Assembly: GCA_963810815.1 (NCBI GenBank)
Contig: CAWEPB010000007.1
Span: forward strand, 496,001-560,000
From: CAVQWT01 sp963810815
Lineage (GTDB): Bacteria > Pseudomonadota > Gammaproteobacteria > Burkholderiales > Casimicrobiaceae
Direction: 5' to 3'
Length of the DNA stretch: 64,000 bases
The notes under the pieces were generated by a model. That model was given only the letters and a program-made list of their open reading frames with translations. It was not told the origin of the DNA and searched no databases. Made by a program: the position numbers and the translations under genes. Below, one piece after another: positions 56,401-64,000 of this stretch; positions within the stretch are counted from its first letter, which is position 1; each line of letters begins with the position of its first letter.

Positions 56401-59400
56401 AGGTCCGGGCGGAGGTGGTGCAACGCTTCGCGATCGAGTTGCCGCTGGCGCTTGGCCCGGCGGAAACCTACGCGTTGCATACGGCTGTCGCGCCGGAGGC
56501 GGACGGTACCTGGTCCGTCGTGATCAGCAGCGCCAGGGTTCAGCTGGAGTCCACTCTGCAGTGGCGAGTGCATGCTCGCTGCGCGCTCGGAGCCAGCTCC
56601 GCCGCCGCAGCAGCCTGGAGCGTGCACGAGGCGAGGCATGAGCACGGCCGGTCCGATGCTGTGGACGTCGCAGCGTATTACGATGACCTGCGGATCGCAG
56701 GCCTCGAGTATGGTCCGACCTTCCGTTCGCTGCGCACGCTCGCGGTCGCCGCTGATGCGGCGACCGGCGTCGTCGAAGTGTCGGAGGACGCCCTCCAGCC
56801 GACCGTTCGCTGGATCCTGCACCCGGCAATGCTCGACGGTGCGTTCCACCTGCTGGGCGCGTTGCTGCAGCGAGTCCGCCATGAGCACGGCGATCATGTC
56901 TACCTGCCTATTGGCGTAGACGAAATGCGGGTGGCGCAAATTGTCCCACGCTGCGTGCGGGCGACCGCGCAACTGCGTGATGCATCGGCCGATTCGGGAC
57001 TTCTGGTAGCGGACATCTGGCTCGCGGACGAATCCGGAAGCGCCATCGGGTACATCTCGGGACTGCAGTTGCGCGTCGCGACTCCCGACGCCCTGGCGCG
57101 CGCGCTCGGTGGGGCGACTACCAGCATCAGGCGCTACGAGCTGATGTGGCAGGTCGTCCGGACATCGCTTGACCCCGTGTCGCAGTCGCCGCTACGTTGC
57201 CTGGTCATCGCTGACATGAACGGCTTCGCAGCAGCGCTGTGCGACCAAATACGTCAGCGGGGCTGGAGCGCGGAAATCATCGAGGCAACGGAGCTCGGTG
57301 CACCGACGCCGGGTGCGGTTCTTGGGCGCCTGCGCGCCGCTGCAGCATCGGGTGGACTCGACTGGGTCATCGACTGCGCGGCTATGGATGCAATTACGTC
57401 TGCGAGTTCACCCGACGACGCGCGCCGGGCATATGCACGCTTCCTGAGCACCGCACGAACGATGGTCGAGGTGAACTCGCGCACAGGACTTTGCCTGGTT
57501 ACTCGCGGCGCCCAGACGATTGTTGCCGGAGATGACGTCTCACTGCCGCAGGCGACACTGCTCGGGCTGGCGCGCTCGGCCGGTTCGGAGCGGGAGACGG
57601 CACCATCGCTGCGAATCGATCTCGATCCGGCGATGCCGCCTGATCCGGCCAAGTTTCTCGATGTGGTCGACCGTCTCGCCACGACGGAGCCCGAACTGGG
57701 TATCCGTGCCGGCGTCTTGCTGGCACCGCGGCTGCGCGAGGTCGCCCGGACTGGGAACGAGGCGGCCACAACGACGGGATCGCGCAGCGTCCTGCGTACG
57801 ACCGTTCGGGGCACTCTGGAAGGCCTCGTGCTTGTCCAGGAACCGCGTCGGTCACCCGGTGCAGGAGAGGTGGAGATCGCTGTGCGCGCTGCCGGTCTCA
57901 ACTTTCGCGACGTGATGAATGCGCTCGGGATGTACCCTGGCGATGCTGGACCCCTGGGCAGCGAATGCAGTGGTGTCGTGACAGCCGTCGGCGCGGGCGT
58001 CGCGAACTTCCGGATTGGCGACGAAGTGGTGGCACTTGCCATCGAGTCCTTCGCGACTCACGTCACGACCGCGGTTGACCTCGTAGTGCCGAAGCCGACG
58101 ATACTCGGATTCTGCGATGCCGTCACGATTCCAAATGCGTTTCTGACGGCGGCCTATTCACTGAAGACGATTGCGCGGCTGCGGCCTGGGCAGCGCGTGC
58201 TCGTTCATGCCGCTGCGGGTGGCGTCGGACTTGCGGCGCTGCGGATTGCGCGAGACGCGGGCGCCGAGGTGATCGGCACCGCGGGCACGCCGGAGAAGCG
58301 TGCGCTTGTGCTGGCCGAGGGGGCTTCCCACGCGTTCGATTCCCGCAGTGCCTCGTTCCGCGACGACGTGCTGCGGGTGACGGCGGGTGCCGGTGTCGAC
58401 GTCGTCCTCAACGCCCTATCGGGCGAATTGATTGACGCCGGGTTGAGGGCATTGCGACCAGGTGGTTGCTTCGTCGAAATCGGCAAGAAGGACATCTGGC
58501 TGCCGGACGTGGTTGCCCGCAGATTCCCTGGGATCCGCTATGAAGTGGTCGATCTTGGCGTCGCAATTCAGAACGACAGCCGCTCCATTCGCGACTTGCT
58601 CGTGGGAATACTCGAGTCGGTGGTCGCCGGCCAGCTTGCGCCGCTCCCAGTTCGAGTATTTCCACTTGCGGAGGCGAGCGGCGCATTTCGCTACATGGCG
58701 GCGGCGCGCCACGTGGGGAAGGTGGTTCTCGTCCCCGATCGCACGGACCGGCACCTTCCGCTGCCGGTCCGGCCGGATGCGACGTATCTCGTCACCGGCG
58801 GACTCGGAGGACTTGGCCTTGCGGTCGCCGAATGGCTCGCCGGGCGAGGTGCGAAGTACCTGGTGTTACTGGGGCGCCATGGTGCTTCCGCGGTTCAAGC
58901 GGAGGCACTCCGCCGGGTAGAGGCGCTTGGTGCCAGCGTTTCGGCGATTGAATGCGATGTCGCCGACTCCAATGCCGTGGAGACGCTGTTTCGTGACGTT
59001 CTGTCACGACTGCCGCGATTGGGCGGTGTGATGCATGCTGCTGGTGCGCTCGCTGACGCTCCGCTCTCCGACCAATCGGTGGAGCGATTCGAAGCGGTCG
59101 CACGTCCCAAGCTCGATGGCGCGTGGAACCTGCACCAAGCCCTTCGGGGTGTGCCACTCGACTTCTTCGTTCTGTTCTCCTCGTCGTCCGCCGTCTTCGG
59201 TGCTCCGGGCCAGGCGAATTACGCCGCGGCGAACAGCTTCCTCGATGGTCTGGCGGAACATCGGCATGCCCACGGTGAGGCCTGCACGAGCATCGCCTGG
59301 GGCGCCTGGGGCGATGCCGGCATGGCCGCGCGGATGGGCGACGAGGCGCGCGCGAGGTGGGTGCGCCTCGGACTTGGCATGATAGGGACTGACGAGGGAC

Positions 59401-59903
59401 TTCAGGCACTGGAGTCCGCAATCATGGCCGACTCGCCGCGCTCCGTGGTCGTCGCACTGGATCCCGGCCGCTTCATCCGCCATGCCCCGATTGCGGTGCG
59501 CGCGTTGCTTGGCGGCCTCGCCGATTCCGTGGCCGCCGATCGGAAGGACGCGTTCCCGGATTCGCCGAAGCTCGATTTGCAGGAGCTGCGTACCGCTTCC
59601 GAGGCGGAGCGCACTGCGGCGCTTGAAAGTTACGTCCGGGAGATCGTGGCGCGCGTACTCGGCTTCGCGGTTTCTGGGGTAGATACCGGGGCAGCTCTGA
59701 CGACGCTCGGTCTCGATTCGCTCATGGCGGTGCAGTTGAAAAACCGCATCGATGCCGATCTCGGTGTCGTCATTCCGATGGCGCAATTCGTCAGAGGGCC
59801 GACGGTCACCGAGATTGCGGCGGAGATCGGTGAACTGGTGCTGCGGCAGATCGGCCCCGAACGGGACCGCGATACCCGGCCCTACGAGGAAGGCCTGTTG
59901 TGA
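53475..59903 (+). CDS. Type I PKS module 7: KS-AT-DH-ER-KR-ACP
   Basis: An intact 2142-residue module. I choose GTG 53475, giving VNERRNLLQESLAAIERLQ, the standard N-terminal docking helix; it follows GGGGAT. KS: DTACSSSL (Cys201), EAHGTGT, KTNIGHAEAASG. AT: GHSVGEYVAACVAG (Ser652) with SHAFHSPRLD, a malonyl signature. DH: DHRVLGSVLMP (His953) and HPAMLDGAFH. ER: 57870-58720, with HAAAGGVGLAA. KR: GGLGGLGLAVA, HAAGALADAPL (Leu-Ala-Asp for LDD) and GQANYAAAN. ACP: GLDSLMAVQLK (59715). The C-terminal tail ERDRDTRPYEEGLL is short and acidic, unlike the helical tails of modules 3-6, and faces a TubC-type docking domain on the NRPS. Predicted outcome: a fully reduced unit, the last polyketide extension before the amino acid. 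Confidence 0.96.
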   Translation: MNERRNLLQESLAAIERLQGNLEASERAKHVPIAIVGAGCRYPGGVETPEALWELVRDGVDTVAEVPRDRWDVDAYYDPDPSAPGKMLTRKGGFLKQVDRFDAQFFGISPREAAMLDPQQRLLLETAWEALECAGIAPDRLGGSATGVFVGITTGDYGQMMRGGEQTDVYSATGSALNAAAGRIAFTLGLQGPCMSVDTACSSSLVALHLACQSLRTGESELALAGGVNVVLSPDAMVLFSKWGMMAPDGKCKTFDAAADGFVRGEGCAVVALKRLPDALAAGDPILAVIRGTAVNSDGRSSGLTVPNGPAQQAVIRTALKSAELAPADIDYVEAHGTGTQLGDPIEIEALGRVMREGRPADRPLLIGSIKTNIGHAEAASGIAGLLKTVMAMRHEAIPPHLHFSTPNPGIPWADLPLRVPTQAEAWPRSERVRRAGVSSFGFSGTNAHVVLEEAPLRSPAAPPVQAAGPRLVPLSARGEVALRELAARHAAFIAQHPDEPLDGIAATLQTGRAHLTHRLAVLADSSIDLGTRLESFAAGREVAELFEGALRPGEQPRIAFLFTGQGAQYVDMGRGLYESEPVFRAAIDRAAKKLEPLLERPLLEVLFPPEGVDSPIGQTAYTQPALFALEFALAELWRSWGITPSIVTGHSVGEYVAACVAGVFSFEDGLALVAERARLMQALPPGGAMAAVFATEGAVKERIAREPGSVAIAAINGPEETVISGDATAVAMLLDEFAARDIKGKALDVSHAFHSPRLDPMLDALEQSANLVAHALPRITLLSNLTGKPFPAGTRPDGRYWREHARNAVRFADCVASLRAAGATVLVEIGPHPTLLALCARAAPDANWKTCVSLRRGRNERREMLTTLGALYSVGAPVRWEAIGSGGPAGRVSLPVYPFQRQRHWIAPMATRRGVGRTDRHPLLGERQTMPGAAVHFSTEVSLEDIPFLADHRVLGSVLMPGAAFMEMALAAGRQVRAEVVQRFAIELPLALGPAETYALHTAVAPEADGTWSVVISSARVQLESTLQWRVHARCALGASSAAAAAWSVHEARHEHGRSDAVDVAAYYDDLRIAGLEYGPTFRSLRTLAVAADAATGVVEVSEDALQPTVRWILHPAMLDGAFHLLGALLQRVRHEHGDHVYLPIGVDEMRVAQIVPRCVRATAQLRDASADSGLLVADIWLADESGSAIGYISGLQLRVATPDALARALGGATTSIRRYELMWQVVRTSLDPVSQSPLRCLVIADMNGFAAALCDQIRQRGWSAEIIEATELGAPTPGAVLGRLRAAAASGGLDWVIDCAAMDAITSASSPDDARRAYARFLSTARTMVEVNSRTGLCLVTRGAQTIVAGDDVSLPQATLLGLARSAGSERETAPSLRIDLDPAMPPDPAKFLDVVDRLATTEPELGIRAGVLLAPRLREVARTGNEAATTTGSRSVLRTTVRGTLEGLVLVQEPRRSPGAGEVEIAVRAAGLNFRDVMNALGMYPGDAGPLGSECSGVVTAVGAGVANFRIGDEVVALAIESFATHVTTAVDLVVPKPTILGFCDAVTIPNAFLTAAYSLKTIARLRPGQRVLVHAAAGGVGLAALRIARDAGAEVIGTAGTPEKRALVLAEGASHAFDSRSASFRDDVLRVTAGAGVDVVLNALSGELIDAGLRALRPGGCFVEIGKKDIWLPDVVARRFPGIRYEVVDLGVAIQNDSRSIRDLLVGILESVVAGQLAPLPVRVFPLAEASGAFRYMAAARHVGKVVLVPDRTDRHLPLPVRPDATYLVTGGLGGLGLAVAEWLAGRGAKYLVLLGRHGASAVQAEALRRVEALGASVSAIECDVADSNAVETLFRDVLSRLPRLGGVMHAAGALADAPLSDQSVERFEAVARPKLDGAWNLHQALRGVPLDFFVLFSSSSAVFGAPGQANYAAANSFLDGLAEHRHAHGEACTSIAWGAWGDAGMAARMGDEARARWVRLGLGMIGTDEGLQALESAIMADSPRSVVVALDPGRFIRHAPIAVRALLGGLADSVAADRKDAFPDSPKLDLQELRTASEAERTAALESYVREIVARVLGFAVSGVDTGAALTTLGLDSLMAVQLKNRIDADLGVVIPMAQFVRGPTVTEIAAEIGELVLRQIGPERDRDTRPYEEGLL

Positions 59904-62900
59904 GTGTTGGTTCGCTGATCGAGCGTCTGAATCGACAGGGTGTCGAACTCTGGTTCGAGGGCGACAACCTGCGCTTTCGTGCTCCCCAAGGCGCCTTGAC
60001 TGCGGAGCTGCGGGCGGAACTGATCGCCTGCAAGAGCGAGATTGTTACGCTGTTGCGGGTGCAGGCATCGACCCGCGTGCTCGACGCCGATGCCTCGTAT
60101 AGCCAGCGATCCCTTTGGTTCGTCCAGCAGCAGGAGCCATGTAGCTGCGCTTACCACGTCGCCTTCGTCGCCCGGGTGCGATCACTTGTCGACGTCGACG
60201 CTTTGCGCAAGGCGTTACAGGTCATTGTCGATCGCCACGCGGCGCTTCGCACGACGTACCAGGTACTGGACGGGGATCTGCGCCAACGAGTCGCGGGCTA
60301 CGTGGAAGTGTCCTTCGCGCACCAACTGCGTCCGGGCATCGATGATGATGAAATGCGCGCACACGTCGTGGCTGACTACGCGCGGCCGTTCGATCTCGAA
60401 AGTGGGCCGGTCTTCCGCGCCACGCTACTGACGCGCGAAGAGCGCGATCACGTGCTGTTGCTCGTGGTGCATCACATTGCTGCGGATGGCTGGTCACTGT
60501 TTCAGCTGCTTGACGAGCTGCGCGTACTCTATGCGGAGGCAACCGGCGGGCCAGCGGCAAGTTTCGCCCGGCCGGAAGTCGACTACGTCGATTACGCGGC
60601 ATGGCAGGGTCGAATGCTGTCCGGCCCGGACGGACGGCGCCTTGCCGATTACTGGCTTCAGCGTCTCAAGGGGCCGCGCACCGAGCTCGAGCTTCCAGCA
60701 GACCGAAGGCGGCCACCGAAGAAGTCGAGTCGCGGCGCGACCCACGCTATCGAGTTCGATGCGCGGCTGAGCAGCGCGGCGCGGCAACTCGCACGGGTTG
60801 AGGGAACAACTCTGTTCGCGGTGCTGCTGGCTGCATTCAAGGTGTTCGTGTTTCGGCTGACCGGGGTCGGCGACGTCATCGTCGGTACACCGACTTTCGG
60901 TCGTGATCGCCCGGAATATGCGCGGGTCATCGGCGATTTTGTCAACACCGTCCCTTTGCGCTCCACAGTCGACGGTCAAGCGTCGTTCAGGGCGCTGCTC
61001 GCTACGATCAAGCAGACCCAGTTGGAGGCGCTGGCCGCACAGGAATATCCGTTCCCATTGTTGATCGAGCGCCTGCAGCCGGCACGCGACCCGAGCCGTG
61101 CGCCGCTATTCGAGACCTTTTTCATCCTCCAGCGGTTTGATCAGCTGCGCGAACTGGCGCCCGTATTGGCGCCGCGCGGCACGCCATCGACCATAGATTT
61201 CGGCGGCTTGCGCCTGCAGCATTACCCTCTTGACCAGCAGGTGGGTCAGTTCGACCTTACCTTGCAGATCGTCGATTGCGGCGGTCCGTTGATCGCGCAA
61301 TTCAAGTACGCGCCAGACCTCTTCGATCAGGCAACGATTGAGCGCTTTGCGACGCAGTACCAGGATCTGCTGCAATCGGCGGTTGAGACACCTGCGGCAG
61401 CCGTGTCGACGCTGGAGTTCGCTGGCTCCGTCGGGGGTCAACTGGATGCGTTCAATGCCACGGAGGTTGAACTGCCGCGGGTGCGATTTGCGCAGCAGTT
61501 CGAACGTCAGGTGGTGGAAGGGACGGGGGCCTGCGCGGTCCGGTTTGGAGGTGGGTCGCTAACCTACGGTGAGCTCGATGCGCAGGCTAACCGTCTGGCG
61601 CGCCATCTGCGAGATCTGGGGGTGGAGGCTGGGGATCTGGTGGGGCTGTGTGTGGGCCGGTCGCTGGATCTGCTGGTGGCGCTGATCGGGATTCAGAAGT
61701 CGGGCGGCGCGTACGTGCCGCTGGACCCGCATTTTCCGACCGAGCGGCTTGGGTACATGCTGGAGGACAGCGGCGCGCGGGTGCTGGTGACGACGGCTGA
61801 GGCGCTGGGTGCACTGCGGGTGCCGGACGGTGTGCAGGTACTGGATTTGCATGCGCAGGGCGACGTGCTCGGAGCGCTGGATGGCTCGGACTTGGAGCCG
61901 GTGGGGAGTGCGGAGGATCCGGCGTATGTGATCTACACGTCGGGCTCGACCGGGCGCCCGAAGGGCGTGGCGGTGTCGCACGGGGCGCTGGCGAATTTTC
62001 TGGGATCGATGGCGCGTGAGCCGGGCCTGAGCGCGAGCGATGTGCTGGCGGCGGTGACCACGATCTCGTTCGACATTGCGGGGCTCGAGCTGTACCTGCC
62101 GCTGGTGGTGGGAGCGCGGATCGAGCTGATCTCGCGCGATGTGGCGATGGATGGAGAGGCGCTCGCGCGGGTGCTGTCGGAATCGGGCGCGACGGTGCTG
62201 CAGGCGACGCCGGCGACGTGGCGGATGCTGGTGGAGTCGGACTGGCGACCGGTGGGCCCGCTGCGGGCCTTCTGTGGTGGCGAAGCGCTGCCACGGGATC
62301 TGGCCGACGCATTGCTGGGTCGGGTGCAGGAACTGTGGAACCTGTACGGGCCGACGGAGACGACGATCTGGTCGACGGTGTCGCGGGTGGAGGCGGCGCC
62401 GGCGCCGATCACGGTGGGCCACCCGATTGCCAACACCCGCGTGTACGTCCTGGACGAGGCCCGGCAGCCGACGGGCATCGGTGTGCCAGGCGAAATTTGG
62501 ATTGGGGGCGAGGGTGTGGCGATCGGTTATCACCGGCGGCCGGAGTTGACGGCTGAGCGGTTCGTGGCCGATCCGTTCTCACCGAAGCATGGGGCGCGCA
62601 TTTACCGCACGGGGGACCTGGGCCGGTGGGACGCCCAGGGACGGCTGCACCACTTGGGGCGGCTGGATCACCAGGTGAAGATCCGGGGGTACCGGGTCGA
62701 GCTTGGGGAGATCGAGGCGGTGCTGGCCACGCACCCTGCCGTGCGTCAGGCCGTGGTGGTGGCGCGCGAGGTAGGGGCCGGGGATACGCGCCTGGTTGCC
62801 TACCTGGTCCCGGTGTCGGCCGGCGCGCAACTGGACCTGGCGGGGATGCGTGCTCATCTCGGGCAGCGATTGCCGGACTACATGGTGCCGGCACAGATGA

Positions 62901-64000
62901 TCTCGCTGCCGGCCATGCCACTGACGCCCAATGGCAAGATCGATCGGAACGCTCTTCCGCTGGTCGATGTCGCACCGGTGTCTGTCGGATCCGGGAACCG
63001 TGTCGAGCCCCGTACCGAGATCGAGCGGCAACTGGCTGCGATCTGGTCCGAAGTTCTCGAAGTCCCTGAGATTGGCATCGACGACAACTTCTTCGAACTC
63101 GGCGGGCACTCGTTGCTGGTGGTTAGGGTCGGGGCCCGCATCCGTACCAGATGCGGCGTGGAGGTGCCGCTGCGCGTTTTGTTCGAACTGCCAACCATTC
63201 GTCAGCTGGGTGACCATCTCGAGTCGAACCACGTCGGTGTAACTCTTGCGCCGGCGATTCCGGTGGCAAAGCGTCCCCTGCGCGCTCCATTGTCGTTCGC
63301 GCAGCAGCGGCTGTGGTTCTTCCAGCAACTGGAGCCCCGCAGCCCGCTGTTCAATCTGTCCGTCGCCGTGCGCCTGACGGGGAGACTCGACCGATCGTGG
63401 CTCGAAGCGAGTCTCGACCAAGTACTTCACCGGCACGAGTCGCTGCGGACGGTGTTTCCGGTGGAAGCCGGTGAGCCGTACCAGAGCGTCATCGCCGAGA
63501 TCAACTCTCAAGTGCCATTCATGGATTTGAGCGGTTACGAGGCGGACGAGCGGGACCGTGCGGTGATCGTGAGCATGAGGAGGGAAAGTAGTGGTCTGTT
63601 CGATCTCGTGAACGGACCGCTCGTGCGGACGTGCCTGATCCGTCTCGCGGACGATGCCCACGTCTTCGTTGTCACGTTCCACCATACGATCTCAGACGGG
63701 GCCTCGGTTGCGATCTTCATTCGCGAGTTGGCCGAGTGCTACCGGGCCCACGCCTCGGGGCAGGCGCCCCAGTTGCCGTTTCTACCCATCCAGTACGTCG
63801 ACTTTTCGATCTGGCAGCGAGCCTGGCTTTCGGGATCCAGGTTGAAGGAACAGATCGATTACTGGCGACACGAGCTCGAGGGCGCACCGCCGTTCCTCGA
63901 GCTGCCGCTCGACCGTCCGCGACCGGCCGCCCAGACGTATTCCGGCGCGGCGTACCGATGTCGGCTGGAGCCGGCGCTGCAGGCCCGCCTCGCTGCATTG
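59900..64000 (+). CDS. Non-ribosomal peptide synthetase: TubC docking-C-A-PCP-C... (3' end outside window)
   Basis: GTG 59900 overlaps the PKS stop (GTGA). The frame stays open to the window edge, 1367 residues. Residues 1-55 (LIERLNRQGVELWFEGDNLR, RAELIACKSEIVTLL) form a TubC-type N-terminal docking domain. The first C domain has HHIAADGWS (His191/His192). The A domain (about 527-1017) shows YVIYTSGSTGRPKG, FDIAGLELYLPL, NLYGPTETTIW, YRTGDLGRW and NGKIDRNALP. Its pocket residues read approximately D-I-L-Q-F-G-L-I-W-K, one change from the glycine consensus DILQLGLIWK. The PCP has ELGGHSLLV (Ser1071). A second C domain starts at about 1110 with SFAQQRLWFFQQLE and HHTISDG (His1261), so at least one more amino acid follows. 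The first C would condense the finished polyketide with the first amino acid. The glycine call was made by eye and is an inference. Confidence 0.95.
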   Translation, partial: MSVGSLIERLNRQGVELWFEGDNLRFRAPQGALTAELRAELIACKSEIVTLLRVQASTRVLDADASYSQRSLWFVQQQEPCSCAYHVAFVARVRSLVDVDALRKALQVIVDRHAALRTTYQVLDGDLRQRVAGYVEVSFAHQLRPGIDDDEMRAHVVADYARPFDLESGPVFRATLLTREERDHVLLLVVHHIAADGWSLFQLLDELRVLYAEATGGPAASFARPEVDYVDYAAWQGRMLSGPDGRRLADYWLQRLKGPRTELELPADRRRPPKKSSRGATHAIEFDARLSSAARQLARVEGTTLFAVLLAAFKVFVFRLTGVGDVIVGTPTFGRDRPEYARVIGDFVNTVPLRSTVDGQASFRALLATIKQTQLEALAAQEYPFPLLIERLQPARDPSRAPLFETFFILQRFDQLRELAPVLAPRGTPSTIDFGGLRLQHYPLDQQVGQFDLTLQIVDCGGPLIAQFKYAPDLFDQATIERFATQYQDLLQSAVETPAAAVSTLEFAGSVGGQLDAFNATEVELPRVRFAQQFERQVVEGTGACAVRFGGGSLTYGELDAQANRLARHLRDLGVEAGDLVGLCVGRSLDLLVALIGIQKSGGAYVPLDPHFPTERLGYMLEDSGARVLVTTAEALGALRVPDGVQVLDLHAQGDVLGALDGSDLEPVGSAEDPAYVIYTSGSTGRPKGVAVSHGALANFLGSMAREPGLSASDVLAAVTTISFDIAGLELYLPLVVGARIELISRDVAMDGEALARVLSESGATVLQATPATWRMLVESDWRPVGPLRAFCGGEALPRDLADALLGRVQELWNLYGPTETTIWSTVSRVEAAPAPITVGHPIANTRVYVLDEARQPTGIGVPGEIWIGGEGVAIGYHRRPELTAERFVADPFSPKHGARIYRTGDLGRWDAQGRLHHLGRLDHQVKIRGYRVELGEIEAVLATHPAVRQAVVVAREVGAGDTRLVAYLVPVSAGAQLDLAGMRAHLGQRLPDYMVPAQMISLPAMPLTPNGKIDRNALPLVDVAPVSVGSGNRVEPRTEIERQLAAIWSEVLEVPEIGIDDNFFELGGHSLLVVRVGARIRTRCGVEVPLRVLFELPTIRQLGDHLESNHVGVTLAPAIPVAKRPLRAPLSFAQQRLWFFQQLEPRSPLFNLSVAVRLTGRLDRSWLEASLDQVLHRHESLRTVFPVEAGEPYQSVIAEINSQVPFMDLSGYEADERDRAVIVSMRRESSGLFDLVNGPLVRTCLIRLADDAHVFVVTFHHTISDGASVAIFIRELAECYRAHASGQAPQLPFLPIQYVDFSIWQRAWLSGSRLKEQIDYWRHELEGAPPFLELPLDRPRPAAQTYSGAAYRCRLEPALQARLAAL

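Noticed and set aside
60470..60490. Treating the first NRPS condensation domain as a heterocyclisation domain
   Set aside because: It has HHxxxDG (HHIAADG), the ordinary condensation motif, and not the DxxxxD motif.

Overview
The window is GC-rich bacterial DNA with every convincing host gene on the + strand. The first 9 kb encode an exopolysaccharide locus whose sugar transferases and O-ligase look like the exosortase/PEP-CTERM-associated families of Proteobacteria. Together with the multi-module PKS/NRPS genes this suggests a beta- or gammaproteobacterium with large secondary-metabolite capacity. The taxon is an inference; no rRNA or tRNA gene is present to anchor it.

Layout. (1) 1-8967: polysaccharide assembly, with five glycosyltransferases (the first cut by the window edge), a hexapeptide-repeat acyltransferase, a multi-spanning O-antigen-ligase-like protein and a polysaccharide deacetylase. 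(2) 8968-9645: intergenic. (3) 9646-11647: two secreted, probably concanavalin-A-fold proteins of the polysaccharide-lyase type, each with a signal peptide and the same short PAPxNLR tail. (4) 11.7-14.55 kb: an insertion-sequence graveyard holding an IS3 orfB fragment, an IS21-type istA/istB pair with a ruined istA, an IS3 orfA fragment, and scattered copies of an 11-base end-like repeat. (5) 14.48-15.48 kb: about 1 kb without a gene I can support. (6) 15485-64000: one tightly coupled biosynthetic operon, with a type II thioesterase, seven single-module type I PKS proteins, an EamA exporter between the sixth and seventh PKS, and the first 1367 residues of an NRPS that runs off the window.

The predicted assembly line is M1 KS-AT-DH-ER-KR-ACP, M2 KS-AT-KR-ACP, M3 KS-AT-DH-ER-KR-ACP, M4 KS-AT-cMT-ACP, M5 KS-AT-DH-cMT-ER-KR-ACP, M6 KS-AT-DH-cMT-KR-ACP, M7 KS-AT-DH-ER-KR-ACP, then TubC-type docking domain-C-A-PCP-C... 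The A-domain pocket reads like a glycine code. Most genes overlap by 4 bases (GTGA or ATGA), and N-terminal helical linkers and C-terminal acidic tails look like docking elements. The product should be a largely reduced, multiply C-methylated polyketide passed to an amino acid, probably glycine. I do not recognise it as a known pathway.

The main caveat is that the first four PKS genes are each broken by single-base indels (two in M1, one each in M2, M3 and M4), and istA has a frameshift plus a nonsense codon. The last three PKS genes and the NRPS part are clean. Either the early half of the line is decaying, or the 13-34 kb stretch carries uncorrected sequencing errors.
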